Positions 14,301 through 27,095 of a DNA stretch of 64,000 nucleotides are shown piece by piece. The stretch comes from Osedax fenrisi (lineage: Eukaryota > Annelida > Polychaeta > Sabellida > Siboglinidae). A program made the translations under genes and the position numbers. The stretch lies in the NCBI GenBank assembly GCA_964019155.1, contig OZ025241.1:24958059-25022058 (forward strand). The letters run 5' to 3'. The notes beneath the pieces are model-generated. The model was given only the letters and a program-made list of their open reading frames with translations, was not told the DNA's origin and made no database searches. How positions within the stretch are numbered: the stretch's first letter is position 1; each line of letters starts with the position of its first letter.

Positions 14301-17300
14301 TTATATATATTACTTACTTTAACTTTTAGTACCATATGGTTTTAGTGATTTTAGTCATATGACTCTTGAATCATAGGAGTTATCATCACCCTCGCTTTCA
14401 CAACAAATCTTGTATATCCTTCTCGATCGTATATCTTTCGTAGTAGTTCACAGGTATGTTTTTGTACACTTATTTATATTTGTCATCCAGTTATTCTTCT
14501 GTCTTCATATTCCTCTAGTACCTTCTATTTTGCCTTGCAGAATTGTCTTAGCCAAGGTGTCATGGATACAAATGTGGCCAACATATTTTAGCTTTCTTCG
14601 ATTTATAGTGCTAAGGAGATTAATATTTACCGATCTGTTTTAATATTATTTATTGGACATATTTATTAGTCATATGTTAGCGATATATTATACATAATAA
14701 TCTTATATGGGATTTTTCTCGAATAATTGTATTATTTTTCTATTTTCGTTATGGTCCAGGTTTTGCATCCGTACATCATTATTGATAAGATTAGTGACTT
14801 GTATAGGTTGTATTTGATATAAAACGTGATATTTTTGCTGTTCCATATGTTATCGAGTCTTACAATTGCCTACGTAGCTATAGATAATCGAATGAGTAGT
14901 TCATTATCTGATGCTCAAGATTTTAGATCAGATTTTAATGTTGTACCAATATATTTGAAGGTGTTTACGTCTTAAAGTATACGCCTTTCGTTTATAGAGA
15001 TTGAAGCTTTTTCATATTTACCATTGTCTTACTTTTCTCTTAACTTACTTCCATCCCATATTCGTTGGAAGCTTCGACAAGTATATTTGTAAGTTCTTGT
15101 AATTTAGCGTTTCTACATGGGATAAGGTCTTTATCGTCGGCGAATCTAAGGTTGCTGATTTCTCTGCCACCAATAGATATAGTTGATTTGTGGTTTTGAA
15201 GTGTATCTTGCATAATTTGTTCCAGAAATATGTTGAATCATTTTTTCCTTTTATTACTCCAATTGTAGTATAACAACAATTTCCAGTCATGTTATTGAGT
15301 ATTATCATACTGTTTGAATTAACATATAATGATTCTATTATATTTATAATTTCTTGTGATATGCCGATATTATCCATGCTACTTCGTACTCCTTTATGCT
15401 ATACTCTATCGAAAGCTTTTTTGATAATCAATCATACATTTTTTTAAATTGTAATGTTATTCTCCATGATGATTCTTCTATTAAGGATTTTTTAAATAGT
15501 ACTTCTTGATTTTCAGAATCCTGCTCGCTCTTCTGATAGTATTTGTTCAGCTCGAGGTGTTAATATAGTTAGTATTATTCTTAACTGTATTTTGCTCGGA
15601 TGAGATATAATGCTGAGTGTACGGTAATTGGAGCATTTTTTTGAGTCTCCTTTTTACAGAATATGAATTATTAGACACCGTGTCCATTGGTCAGGACATA
15701 TATTTGTTTTCCATATATTTTGACATATTGTTGTATATATTTTAGCTATACGTTTACTCCATTTTTATCAGTTTGCCTAGAATGTTGTCATTACCATGTG
15801 ATTTGCCATTTTTTTTATAATGATTGCATTTTAAACCTCACATTCAAGTATTAGTAGTGGATCCTCGTTGGATATAGTTTATTATTATTTCGGTAAATCA
15901 ATGTATTACTATGTGGTATAATGGGATTATTATAGAGTTTGTATATTATATTGTATTATGTCAACTTTTAGTAGTGATTCGTTATCAGAAATAAGTTTAT
16001 GGTTATGGTATTCTATTATTATGATTTTTCTTTTTGTAGGGTTTGTCAGAATTTTAAGTATTTAATATGATCTCTTATTTGATCTACTCCTTGCTATATC
16101 TTCATTTATTAACCTTAACCTGTGCCGTCGAGTCGTATCCGACCCCTGGCGACATCGGTGACAGCAGCTCTCCAACTCCTCCTATATCTTGAGGCTCGAA
16201 TCATGTTGTAGATAGTACCATGGAAGTTTTTCTTTATGTTATCTAGCCATCTTTGCCGTGGTCTCCCTCTGCTTCTATAACCCCCCATTCTTCCTACCAT
16301 CACTTCATATTCCATTCCGCCTGCTCTTATAACATGGCCAAAGTAACATAATGATGCCTTGACTATCCTTGACTCAAGCGTCCATTATGTTTTATATTAT
16401 CAATAACCCATACATTTGTCTTTCTGTCGATCCATGTTACTCTTAGAAGACGTCTCCAACACCATAACTCAAAAGCATCTATCATATTTCTCTCAAGCTT
16501 TCTCATTGTCCAAGATTCTGCTCCGTATAAGACTATAGGGAAAACTAAAGCTTTTACATGCCTGATCTTTGTTCTGAGGGTAATTCCTCTATCTTTCCAG
16601 ATTTTCATTAGTCCCCCCATTGCAGATCTACCCATTGCTAACCTCCTGCGTATTTCCTTCTCACAGAATCCATCCTTGGTTATTAGAGATCCCAAGAAAA
16701 TAAAGTGCGATACTACTTCAATATGCTTTCCATCTACTACCATTTATCCTTGGTCTTCAGTCATCATTACTTTAGTTTTACCTACATTTAGATATAGACC
16801 TGCCTTTTCACTAGCCATCTTTACTCTTTCCATTATTGCTATTAGATCGTTTTTAGTTTCAGCGATCAGTGTTGTGTCGTCAGCATATCTCAGGTTAGTA
16901 ATCATTCTACCTCCAATACTGATTCCCCCATCCCAATCTTCTAATGCCTCTCTCATTATGTTTTCTGCATATATGTTAAACAGTAGGGGGGATAAAATAC
17001 ATAATTGTCTTACCCCTTTTCCTAGTTTTATAGTATCAGTTTCACCGAATTATGTTCTTATAGTGGCTTCTTGTTTCGTATAGAGATTTTGCAGTAGGAC
17101 TATTAGGTGAACAGGAACTCCCATTTCTTTGAGTATCACCCATAGTCTCTCATGATCTACGCAGTCGAAGGCCATTTTATAATCGATGCAACACATATAC
17201 ACATTCCTGTTGTGTTCTTCGGCTGTTTCCATCATCCACCGCAAATTAGCTATATGATCTCTTGTTCCTTTTCCTCTTCCTAAAACCTGCTTGTACAATA

Positions 17301-20300
17301 GGTAGTTCTGGGATAAGGAAATGTTCTAATCTTTTCTGAATAATTCGTAGAAATATCTTGCTAGCATGAGATATCAGAGCAATAGTACGATAGTTCCCAC
17401 ATTCTTTCTTATCTCCTTTCTTGTATATCGGGAGATAAATAGATTTCTTCCAATCTCTTGGCCATTCCTTAGTCCTCCATACGTTATTGAAAAGAATTAA
17501 CAGTATTTTTATAGATGCATCTCCACCTGCTTTAAGAAGCTCTATAGGTATACCATCACATCCAGATGATTTACGATTTGATATATGCTTGATAGCGTCC
17601 TTTACCTCTGTCTCTAGTATATGAGGTTCATCTTCATATCTAGTTTCGGGAAAAGTATCAGTGATTTTAGGATCTCTCCTGTAGAGCTCTTTTGTGTATT
17701 GTTGCCATCTAATTTTTACTTCTCTTTCTTCAGTAGCGGTCTTTCCGGAACTTAGATTCATTACTCCGCATCTAGCTGTGTATGATCCAGTTATATCTTT
17801 TATTTCCGTATATAGATCTCTTATTCTTCCCTTTTTATTGTTTTCTTCTATTTTTCTACATTTCTATCTTAAATTTATCTCCTTATCATACCTTGCTTTT
17901 TTTTGAAATTCTGCATTTAGTTTTTTTATATTTTTCTATTTCACCTTTTCTTTTTGCCTCTCTTCTTTCCTCCGCTATTTTTATTGTTTCTTCGGTTAAT
18001 CTCCATTTTGTAACTTTCCTCTTCTTTACTTTTGGTATCCATTTCTCAGCCTTCTCTATCACAGCATCACGTATATCAATCCATAAATCTTCAGGATTTT
18101 TGTCATCTACTTGTAGTATACTGAATCTATTCTTGACTTCTACAGTATATTTCGAAGCAATGTTTTCTAGATCATATTTTGTAGTAGTCTTATTTATTTT
18201 AGTTTGTTTGAGCTTTATCTTGACAATAGCTATTAACAAATTGTGATCTGTGCCACAGTCTCTCCAGGGATAGTTGTTACTCTATTTATAGAGCTTTTCT
18301 ATCGACCTGTACATAAGATATAATCAATCTGGTTTCTAGTAATTTTATCCGGTGACTTCCAAGTATATAGTCTTCTTGCATGTTGCTTGAACATTGTATT
18401 CATAACAACAAGACTACTTCTACTACAGAAATCTACCATTGTATCACCTCTTTCATTTCTAGTCCCCATTCCAAAACCACCAGTTACCCCAGCTGTTTTT
18501 TGTTTACCCACTTTAGCATTCCAATCGCCAATGACATACATGATGTCACCTTTTGGAATTATATCGATTGCTTTTTGTAGGTCATCGTAGAAATAATCCA
18601 TCTCCTCTTCATCTGCTGTTGAAGTGGTATCGTATACTTTTATGAATGTGAAATTTATAGGTTTATCTTGGATACGTATTGTTATTATTCTGTCACTTAT
18701 AGGATTGAACCCAAGAACACATTTTTTTATTTTTTCTGTGCATATGAATGCCACCCCTTTTCTTTCACTTTTATCGTTTCCACTAAAATATACTGAATAG
18801 TCATCAGATTTTACTTGTCCTATCCCCTTCCACTTCGTTTCACTTATACCCATTAAATCTATCCCACTCCTTCCCATTTCCCTTGTAATAATTTGTATAT
18901 TTCCATTATTCATTGTTCTCACATTCCATGTCGCTATACTTATATTTTTTTTAAATTGTAGGTAGCTAATAATATCTGTGTGTTTCAAGAATTCATTTAT
19001 AGTAATACATTATTCTTCTATCCAGTTTTCTTTAGATTTATTATTAATTTCCGAATTAATACATTAATGTACATGTATTCCTCTTTTAAATATGGATTGT
19101 TTTTTTTGATGAGTTTATAACTCGTCTCTAATATCATAGCTCTAAGTTTCATAGGTGATGCTGGGTTGCTTTTTATTTTGGAATTTACCTGTCATATCAA
19201 TTCCATGTTTTATTAATTTGCGATATATTAGATTCGAGTAGTTCATTATATTTATTGGCAATGTATGAGTTTCCTAGCTTTTCTAAGTCATATCATATTA
19301 TTTTACTATTTCCTTTATTTTTAATACATAGTTTCATTTTAATATTACATATAACTAGATCATAGTCGATATTGATTATATTGATAACATTTCCAGTATA
19401 TGTTCATGTACTAGTTTTTATTATACTTGATTTGAATATAGATATCCATAGATATCTATAATATAATTATATTATAGATACTTATATATATATATATATA
19501 TATATATACTTATTATTATTATATATGGTTATATATAGGTTACATTTATTATTTTTAAATAACATTTTTTAATATGGTATATTTGTCAAACAATATTCAA
19601 TATATTTAAATTGTTTAATATATTTTAACTTATTAAAATATTATATTTACTTATTATAACACACCTATCATACATATTAAACAACATACAATTTTCATAA
19701 CATTACTTATTTCATTTCAATATTAATATGAACATATTATGTACATGATATATTAAAATAATATGTTAAATATAAAGATGTCATACAAATATGTTCATTT
19801 TATGAAAATGTGATGTAAAATTTGATGTTGTTGTTTACTAAGATGTGATATTAAATTATTATAAATAATCAAATTAATATTATTTTAATATATATATTTT
19901 TAATATTTCAGGTAAAATAGTTATAATGTTAATACTTTTTTTAATATTCAATTTAAATATATATATATATATATATTTATAATTAATAATTGCTTTTAAT
20001 ATTCTAATTAACTATATCTTAAGGTATTACATATTTTTAACCCCCATCCAATTAAAATTCCAGTTAATATATTATAAATTATAAATTATTTTTTAAATCC
20101 AATATTGAAATAAATTAAGTAATACTCATATTAAATAATGTCACCACAGGTACTCATGCAATATATTAAGCACACTTATTAATTATACCATTGTAATGTG
20201 TTCAATAAATAAACTATATTTATGTACTGATATGTGCGGGAATGTATTTAAATCCTAAACTATAATGCTGGAATAAGGAAACAATGCTATCTTATGACGC

Positions 20301-20703
20301 ACCTAGTATATATCCTACTATTACTAACTACTATATACACCTACTATATCCACCTATACCATATACCTTACACTACAAATAGATACTCAAGAAAGGATGT
20401 TTACAGCCAAACAAACTTTACACTGTAAGAAATGTCATGGATGATAACCAGAATTCCGCGATGTATAAAGATCAAGTGAAGAAGGGTTATTAGGGACTGA
20501 ATTCGATTAGTTTTGAATCAATCATCCTAAATGAAACAGATTCATATATATATATAATAATATATAAGTTATAACTTATAAAATTATAATATGTAATATA
20601 TAGTAAATAAAACCCAGCCCTAAACAAAATCTAAAACTTACTTAATCCCAAATTAAATCTAAAATATTAATATACTAATATAAATATATAATATAATAAT
20701 ATA

Positions 20704-20734
<31 letters not shown>

Positions 20735-23700
20735 TATAATAGGAAATATCCGCATGGAAGATATCTTTTGCGGCTTTTTCAAAATCAAAATCTGAGACTG
20801 AGTCTAATAAAAAGTGACTATGTATGTTATCTGATGTAATTAGCATTTCCCTTATTAATATTAGATCTCTTCGCTCTAATATTGTACTACTCCTTGCCTA
20901 TCTAAAAATTAAACCTATCTCTATTATTGGTATCACTGAAACCTGGATTAGCATTGATGATACGGATATATTCTCATTGTGCTGCGAGGCGGGTTATAAT
21001 CTTTATCTCCAACCTCGTAATTATGGTCGTGGGGGAGGCGTTGGTATCTTAATTCATATGGACTTACCAACGCCTTCCATTTCTTCTGTTACTTTTTCTT
21101 ATAGTGATTGCTTATCTTGCACATTTAATTTCCCTTTCGATATACTTCGTATTATAGTTATTTATCGGCCTCCTAGGCCTGATTATTCCATCTTCTTTGA
21201 TGAATTCTCTGATTGCATAAATAATGGCTTACATTCTAGCTCTTTTAAATTCATTTGTATGGGCGATTTCAATTATCATTTTGACTCCATGTCTCAACCC
21301 AATTCTTTATTTAGGCAATTAACTGAATCCCTTGGTCTTCATCAACATATATCCTGTCCTACTCACACAAGTGGCAATATTCTTGATCTGATTTTTACTC
21401 CTAATGATACACCCACTCAGTTCATTTCACCCTGTATTCGTTCTGATCTCTTAACTGATCATTATCTGATTCATACATCTATTTCTCTAAGGAAACCTGT
21501 ATCAACTAAGTCATTAGTTTTGTATAGGGAGTTGAGGAAATTAAACTATCATGAACTTGAGTTACAAATTGAGAATAGATTATCCAGTGATAACATATCG
21601 TTTGATTTTTTAAATTACTGTATTTCATCTACTTTGAATAACTTAGTTCCTTTAAAATCTCATTACTTCACTCTACATACTTCATCACCTTGGTTTTCTT
21701 CTCATCTTGCTATAATGAAACGTTCATTAAGGAAACTTGAGCATAGAATTCATCAATCTTCTTATCATAAGTATATTTTCTTGGAGGCAAGGATGGCTTA
21801 TAAGAAAGCAATTTATTCACAAAAAGCTAATTTCTATGAGCAAAAACTAAATGCCTGTGGTTCAAATTCCCAAAAAAATTTCAAAATAGTGAATAGAATA
21901 CTTGGTAGTAATTTAAATCCCATATCAAATAGACTTTCCGACTATAATATGTGCTCTTCTTTTATATCTAGTTTATATAATAAGTTATCTAGTATTTCTA
22001 AATGTATTAAATCTAAACTCCCTTTGATACCTCCGAGTATGATTGCCCATCAAATCACTGAACCAACGTTATGTAAATTATCTAGTTTTTCCTCGCATTC
22101 CATTTTTGAAATACACAAATTGATTATTATGTCCAATTCAACATCTCCTATTGATCCTCTTCCTTTGGTTGTCTTTAAAAATTTAGTTTTATTACTTTCG
22201 ATTACTATCTCGAATTTAATTTCGGAATCACTTAATGATGGGATCATGGCTAAATCTCTAAAATATGCTATTATTAAGCCGATTCTGAAAAAATCCTCTC
22301 TCGATCCTGATGATCTTATGAACTATAGACCCATATCCCAACTTCCGATAATCAGTAAAATCATGGAACGTGTAGTCAGTAGACAATTGATATTTTATCT
22401 TAAGAATAACTATTTAATGTAACCCTACCAGAGTGCTTATAGAAAACATTATTACATTGAAACTGCTTTAAATATTATTACTGATACGCTCTATAAATCG
22501 CTCGACTCCTCTTATTGTGCGCAACTATTGCTACTCGACCTTTCGAGTGCGTTTGATACTCTAAACCACAATATTCTTATTGAACGCATTAAGGAACTCG
22601 GAATTGAAGGTTCGTCTCTCAGCTGGTTAACTTCATTTCTTAATGATCGAACTTCCTCAGTAAAAGTGAATGATTATATTTCGCCTCCCATTGATATACT
22701 ATGTGGAGTTCCTCAGGATTCAGTACTCGGTCCTTTATTGTTTTCTATTTACTTGCGTCCTCTATCTAATATTATTAGTAAATTTCCTAATATTACCTAC
22801 CATATATATGCTGATGATATACAGCTAATTATTAAAATTCTTGTTAACTCGCTTAACTCCAACGTGGAACTTCTGGAATGTGCATCTGAAATCATTAATT
22901 GTCTTCTTAGAAACGATCTACTAGTAAATACCTCTAAAACCGAACTACTAAATGTATCTAGGGTATATACTACTTTTCCACCGGTAATCATTGATGGTAG
23001 GGTTATACATCCTTCTGTTTCAGTTCGTAATCTTGGAGTTATCTTCGATAGTACATTATCTTTTGATGTTCACATTAATTCTATATCAAAATCAGCTAAC
23101 TTTCATCTACGTAGGATTAGACATATTAGAAAGTATTGCTCTAAGCGTATTACTAAACTACTTATTAATGCTCTAGTATTATCCAGAATTGATTATTGCG
23201 GATCATTATTTAGTGACTTAAAGAATATAGAGGTTAAAAAGATTGATAGAATTATTCGCGCTTCTATACGCCTTATTTATAATATCAATCGTAGTGAACA
23301 TTTGAAAACAGATGAACACCAACATAATCTTAAATGGCTATTATTTAGAAAGCGATGCAAATATCGTTTACTCTGTCTAGATCATAAATCTGTATTCTTA
23401 GGTAAGCCTGACTATCTGCATACTCAACTGAAACGTCGTCGCATACTGAAGAAGATTCGAACATCTGATGCAATACTGTTGGAGAGCAATACTTAATTCA
23501 ATGGATTTAGTAATCGGGCATTCTCCTCCGCTGTTCCTCGCATATGGAACGTCCTACCGTATGACTTACGGAAGTTCCAATCCTTATATTGTTTTAGAAA
23601 GAAACTAAAACATTATTTAAACACTTCTTAATTTATTTTTGTATACGCGCTATTTAATCTTTATATCCTATCTAAATATATTTAATTTAAATTTTTGTTA

Positions 23701-24097
23701 TTTTGTATTTTCTATTCGTTTGTTTTTATTATTTGTCGTTATTATTATACACCAGAGGGCACCCGCTATATTGGTGTTTAAATAAACAATTCAATTCAAT
23801 TCAATATATAAGTTATAACTTATAAAATTATAATTATGTAATTATAATATGTAATATATAGTAAATAAAACCTAGCCCTAAACAAAATCTAAAACTTACT
23901 TAATCCCAAATTAAATCTAAAATATTAATATACTAATATAAATATATAATATAATAATATATATGTGTACATATATATATATATATATAGATAATATCCT
24001 ATAACATATTCTAGATATAAGTTGTATTACTTTTGCAAAGCAACACCTATAAATATATGTAATGAGGAGCCATTATTACAACAAATAACTTCTAGGT
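11051..24097 (+). CDS. TFP-B: putative secreted three-finger (Ly6/uPAR-like) protein, multi-exon
   Basis: Exons: 11051-11198 (or from acceptor at 11106), 13792-13871, 20383-20485, 24015-24097. Exon 1 can start at ATG 11051, giving a signal peptide MIIIIAYYYYYYLTITTTVF ending VFA, then TCRNCEDIITND and a third Cys (EQCDK). It ends G|GTTAGA. Exon 2 holds VVKECYGVCYTLLVV, ten codons before its first Cys plus two entry bases, exactly as in TFP-C to E. Exon 3 opens with ILKKGCLQPNK and ends G|GTTATT (phase 1). Exon 4 has YFCKATPINICNEE and ends T|GTTAGT. One oddity: exon 3 leaves in phase 1, but exon 4 needs one entry base, so the join is off by one. The copy is either frameshifted or carries a sequence error. 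A fifth exon was not found; the candidate at 24151 joins to a stop. Introns hold three LINEs. Role unknown; presumed extracellular. Confidence 0.6.
11250..11290. repeat. (TA)n microsatellite
   Basis: Pure (TA)n run in the first intron of TFP-B. Confidence 0.85.
12640..13290 (+). mobile_element. Decayed L2-like LINE 3' remnant
   Basis: The segment is pyrimidine-rich on the plus strand and reads TLYNSLPPG with LNNFIHLTYYF near its end. That matches the TLWNSLPP...RFINLTSSF block of the L2-like copy at 46884-47625. Most of the frame is lost. It lies in intron 1 of TFP-B. Confidence 0.45.
14340..16100 (-). mobile_element. RTE-type LINE (older copy), 3' part
   Basis: The minus strand reads LRIILTILTPRAEQILSEER, then ISQEIINIIESLYVNS, then IGGREISNLRFADDKDLIP with the catalytic FADD, and a C-terminal RRKLKYVGHICIHDTLAKTI with KTILQGKIEG. 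That order is typical of RTE-type elements and matches copies at 1-930, 28280-29425 and 39660-40180. Multiple stops and frameshifts. Its 5' part continues at 19001-19410, because a second LINE (16110-18991) was inserted into it. It lies in intron 2 of TFP-B. Confidence 0.8.
16101..16109. repeat. Target-site duplication of nested BovB-like LINE
   Basis: TTCATTTAT at 16101-16109 is repeated at 18992-19000, exactly at the two ends of the BovB-like element. Removing the insert and one copy rejoins the flanking LINE in a continuing reading frame. Confidence 0.8.
16110..18991 (-). mobile_element. BovB/RTE-like LINE, nearly full length but frame-broken, nested
   Basis: Minus-strand order: endonuclease at 18988-18299 (IATWNVRTMN, GISETKWKGIG, GDWNAKVG, IDYILC) followed by TDHNLLIAIVKIK and a linker (18239-17886); reverse transcriptase fingers at 17761-17246 (SSGCDGIPIELLKAG, NYRTIALISHASKI); palm at 17298-17050 (GRGKGTRDHIANLRWMM, CIDYKMAFDCVDHERLW); YADD at 16956-16744 (NLRYADDTTLIAE); thumb at 16743-16363 (FIFLGSLITKDG, LYGAESWTMRK, IDAFELWCWRRLL); and the 3' end at 16315-16115 (RSRGRPRQRWLDNIKK). 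These are the BovB-class signatures. Frames are split by stops and small indels, so it is inactive. A 9-bp duplication TTCATTTAT flanks it at 16101-16109 and 18992-19000, marking insertion into an older RTE-type LINE. Confidence 0.9.
19001..19410 (-). mobile_element. RTE-type LINE (older copy), endonuclease-RT linker
   Basis: The minus strand carries a broken linker with DYDLVICNIKMKL and YDLEKLGNSYIANKYNELLE, the typical region between endonuclease and reverse transcriptase. It is the 5' continuation of the copy at 14340-16100, separated by the BovB-like insertion. Confidence 0.55.
20559..20734. repeat. Left copy of about 175-bp direct repeat flanking an L2-like LINE
   Basis: Matches 23803-23989 almost base for base: one substitution (CCCAGCCC versus CCTAGCCC), a 14-base insertion in the right copy, and different (TA)n lengths. 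It ends exactly where the LINE 5' end begins. Confidence 0.9.
20735..23802 (+). mobile_element. L2-like LINE, almost intact single-ORF copy
   Basis: The element has about 90 bases of leader, one long frame (20824-23631), a 3' UTR and an (AATTC)n tail ending at 23802 (CAATTCAATTCAATTCAA). The tandem 3' tail and the protein order are typical of the L2/CR1 group. It lies in intron 3 of TFP-B and is bordered on both sides by a near-identical direct repeat of about 175 bp. The high identity of these repeats and the nearly open frame suggest recent insertion. Confidence 0.88.
20824..23631 (+). pseudogene. L2-like endonuclease/reverse transcriptase, two in-frame TAA codons
   Basis: The frame has 935 codons if two TAA stops (22420 and 23494) are read through. 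The N-terminal apurinic-like endonuclease has NIRSLRSN, GITETWIS, GDFNYHF and TDHYLIH in order (about residues 10-220). The reverse transcriptase has NYRPISQLPIISKIMERVVS (about 498-517), LLLDLSSAFDTLNHNI, CGVPQDSVLGPLLFSIYL and the catalytic HIYADDIQLI. The C-terminus has RAFSSAVPRIWNVLP. The usual GVPQGS block is GVPQDS here. ATG 20824 sits just before the first endonuclease motif. Copying its own RNA at nicked DNA is the family role. Stops make this copy probably defective, or only mildly so if rescued in trans. Confidence 0.85.
23803..23989. repeat. Right copy of about 175-bp direct repeat flanking an L2-like LINE
   Basis: Begins directly after the (AATTC)n tail of the LINE and repeats 20559-20734. 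It carries an extra 14 bases near its start. Both copies include a TATAAGTTATAACTTATA palindrome. Confidence 0.9.
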
Positions 24098-24396
24098 GTT
24101 AGTATATATTTATAAATCTAGGAAAATAATTAACAGAAAAAAAATAACAGGACAACAAATAAATGAAAAAAAATATCCATTATATATATATATTATTAAT
24201 TTGAAAGTATTTATTTTGTTCTACCCTGATATTCCCATGGATATTATTAGAATTGTTATATAATATATTATTTCCTTATTATATATTATGATAAGTTCAC
24301 GCTTTTAAAGGCTCATGTAGGGATGTAATGCAGGTACAAAAAATAATCAATACAAAACTAAACCAATTAAACCAAACAAACCTAAAATATCAATTC

Positions 24397-24397
<1 letters not shown>

Positions 24398-24459
<62 letters not shown>
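24398..24459. repeat. (TA)n microsatellite
   Basis: Pure (TA)n of about 60 bases. Confidence 0.9.
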
Positions 24460-24461
<2 letters not shown>

Positions 24462-25055
24462 ACATCATATATCATATATATTTATATTATACATTTTTAA
24501 AATGTATATATATTGTGAACAATTATTCTAATTTTTTTTTTAAATATCAGAATTAGTTATTTCAGAAAACGAAATAATATTTTTATTATTTATTGAATTA
24601 CATCATTTTTATTTTTCCTGTTATATTTTTTTCTGTTATTTTTTCCGTATTTTGTTCCTGTTTATTTTTTTTCTGATTACAATATATATATATATATACA
24701 TATATAAATTATGTCATTATCATTAAATATACATATATAACTAACAAAATTAAATAACTGGTTAACTGATAATATGTTAGCATAGAATAGTGATAAAACT
24801 AATTAAATTAGATTTAATTGTAAAGAAAAACTAATATAAAAATAAAATGTGTAAAAATATGTATAAAATATAAAAGTATGTGGTATACTAATTGATAATA
24901 AACTAAGTATGAATAATATTGCATATCTAAACTGAATAAAATAACTAGTAAAGTATATACGGATAACTAGTAAAGTCGCAAGATAATTAAATTTCAAAGC
25001 TTTAACAATGATATATTAATATGTACTCCTTCATAACATTAATTATGCCAATATA

Positions 25056-25063
25056 ATATGAGT

Positions 25064-25141
<78 letters not shown>
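25056..25141. repeat. (TA)n microsatellite
   Basis: (TA)n of about 85 bases with a single TACAT interruption near 25081. Confidence 0.9.
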
Positions 25142-25142
<1 letters not shown>

Positions 25143-25532
25143 CTAATATAAGTTGTATCCTCTTATAATAACAAACAATGTTAAGAATAATTTTTAATAA
25201 ATAAATTCATAACCATACTATTTGTTAATAACATTTATAAATACTCTTAAATATAGTTAACTTGTTAAAAAAACACATTGTTTATGTACAATAAATTATA
25301 ATTAAAATAATTGTATTTTTCTTATTTTTTTTATAATACAATATTTATTGTCAATCATTTTATACTACTATATAAAAATCATACCCTTCAAACCTTACAC
25401 ATTTTTTTAATTTATATTCTAATGACTTTTATTGACAATTACTTGTTATCAATATTGATTTCTATATATTCAATTTTTATTTATTTATTTATTTTTTAAA
25501 CTTAATTTTTCTATTCAGTATAGTTTCCTAAA

Positions 25533-26017
25533 TTGTTTAATTGTTATGTTCGTATTATCATTTTGTATTGCAATTTAAATTATATTAATAATGCATTAGT
25601 ACTTAAACTATACCTACACTCATTTATTTATTTATATATTCTATTTTATAGTTTATTAATGCTTCTACGAGTACCCAGGTATATAATAATACCTACATAT
25701 TATAACAATACAAATAATAATAATTATATATAAAGGATTATAATCCTATATATATATATGAATGTATAATATAAATTAATAATATATGTATGTAATTTAT
25801 AATAATATTTAAGGAGACCTATACAATAAAAATACATCTAAAATCCCGATTAAAATATTATATTTATATATGTTATAATGTGTATGATTAATAATTATAA
25901 TTAATTATAATTAATAATTACTATTACAAAAAGAAATATTATTTATTTACTTCAGTAAGTACTTATAATGAATTAATTTAATATATGATGTATATAGTAA
26001 TTAATACTATGATATAG

Positions 26018-26063
<46 letters not shown>

Positions 26064-26071
26064 ATTAATAA

Positions 26072-26107
<36 letters not shown>

Positions 26108-26517
26108 AAATAATACAATTAATAATAATTATATATTTAATTACATATTAATTATCGCTACAAATTGATACATCAAGAATTCGTAGACTTGAATATGAAG
26201 GGCTCATGATAATACAAAACAAATATATATATATACATGCAATACTTATTTTTAATATTTATTTTTATTTTAGAATACAATAACAATAACGTTTACTATT
26301 TAAAATATAGCCTATATATATTGCATAATAATATCTACAATATTTGTAATATAATTTTCTAATAATTATATTAGTATTATTATATATATTACAATATAAA
26401 ATAATAAATATCATTTATTTATTTATATTTGAATGGTGTTAACAATTCTGTATTAATAATATATGTTATTAGATAATAAAATAAAAGGAAAACAAAATCA
26501 ACCATCAAAGTTATTAT

Positions 26518-26567
<50 letters not shown>

Positions 26568-26735
26568 TAATATTATATATTATTCAATATGTTATTTACA
26601 AGTTGACAAATGTATTAATTTATAATGTATGTAATTAAATTAATATATATTTTACGATTATGATGACCCCCATTATTTAATCCCAATAGGTATATTAGGT
26701 ATTCCAGTATTGACCCATATGAATTATGTTTATTG

Positions 26736-26778
<43 letters not shown>

Positions 26779-27043
26779 GTATTGATATATTGACTGATTG
26801 ATATTTATATGGTTATTGGTACTATCTAATACCTATAATATCTTAAAATAGTTTACTAAATAGATACCTATATTAATATATATGATGCTAATGATAGCTG
26901 ATTATTATAATAGAAGGTATAGAATACGGTGCCAAACATGTCACACTGAACGTTACCATACAAATATGATAACATACTGCGAGACAGGTTTACTTGCGTA
27001 GTGAATAATATACATTAATTATTATATACAGTAAATAAGCAAT

Positions 27044-27095
<52 letters not shown>

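Larger units (their letters stand above)
24098..25532. other. AT-rich spacer between TFP-B and TFP-C
   Basis: No recognised coding block apart from a candidate last exon of TFP-B at about 24151-24262 (acceptor AATAACAG, 36 open codons), which would join in frame to a stop. (TA)n tracts lie at 24398-24459 and 25056-25140. Confidence 0.35.
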
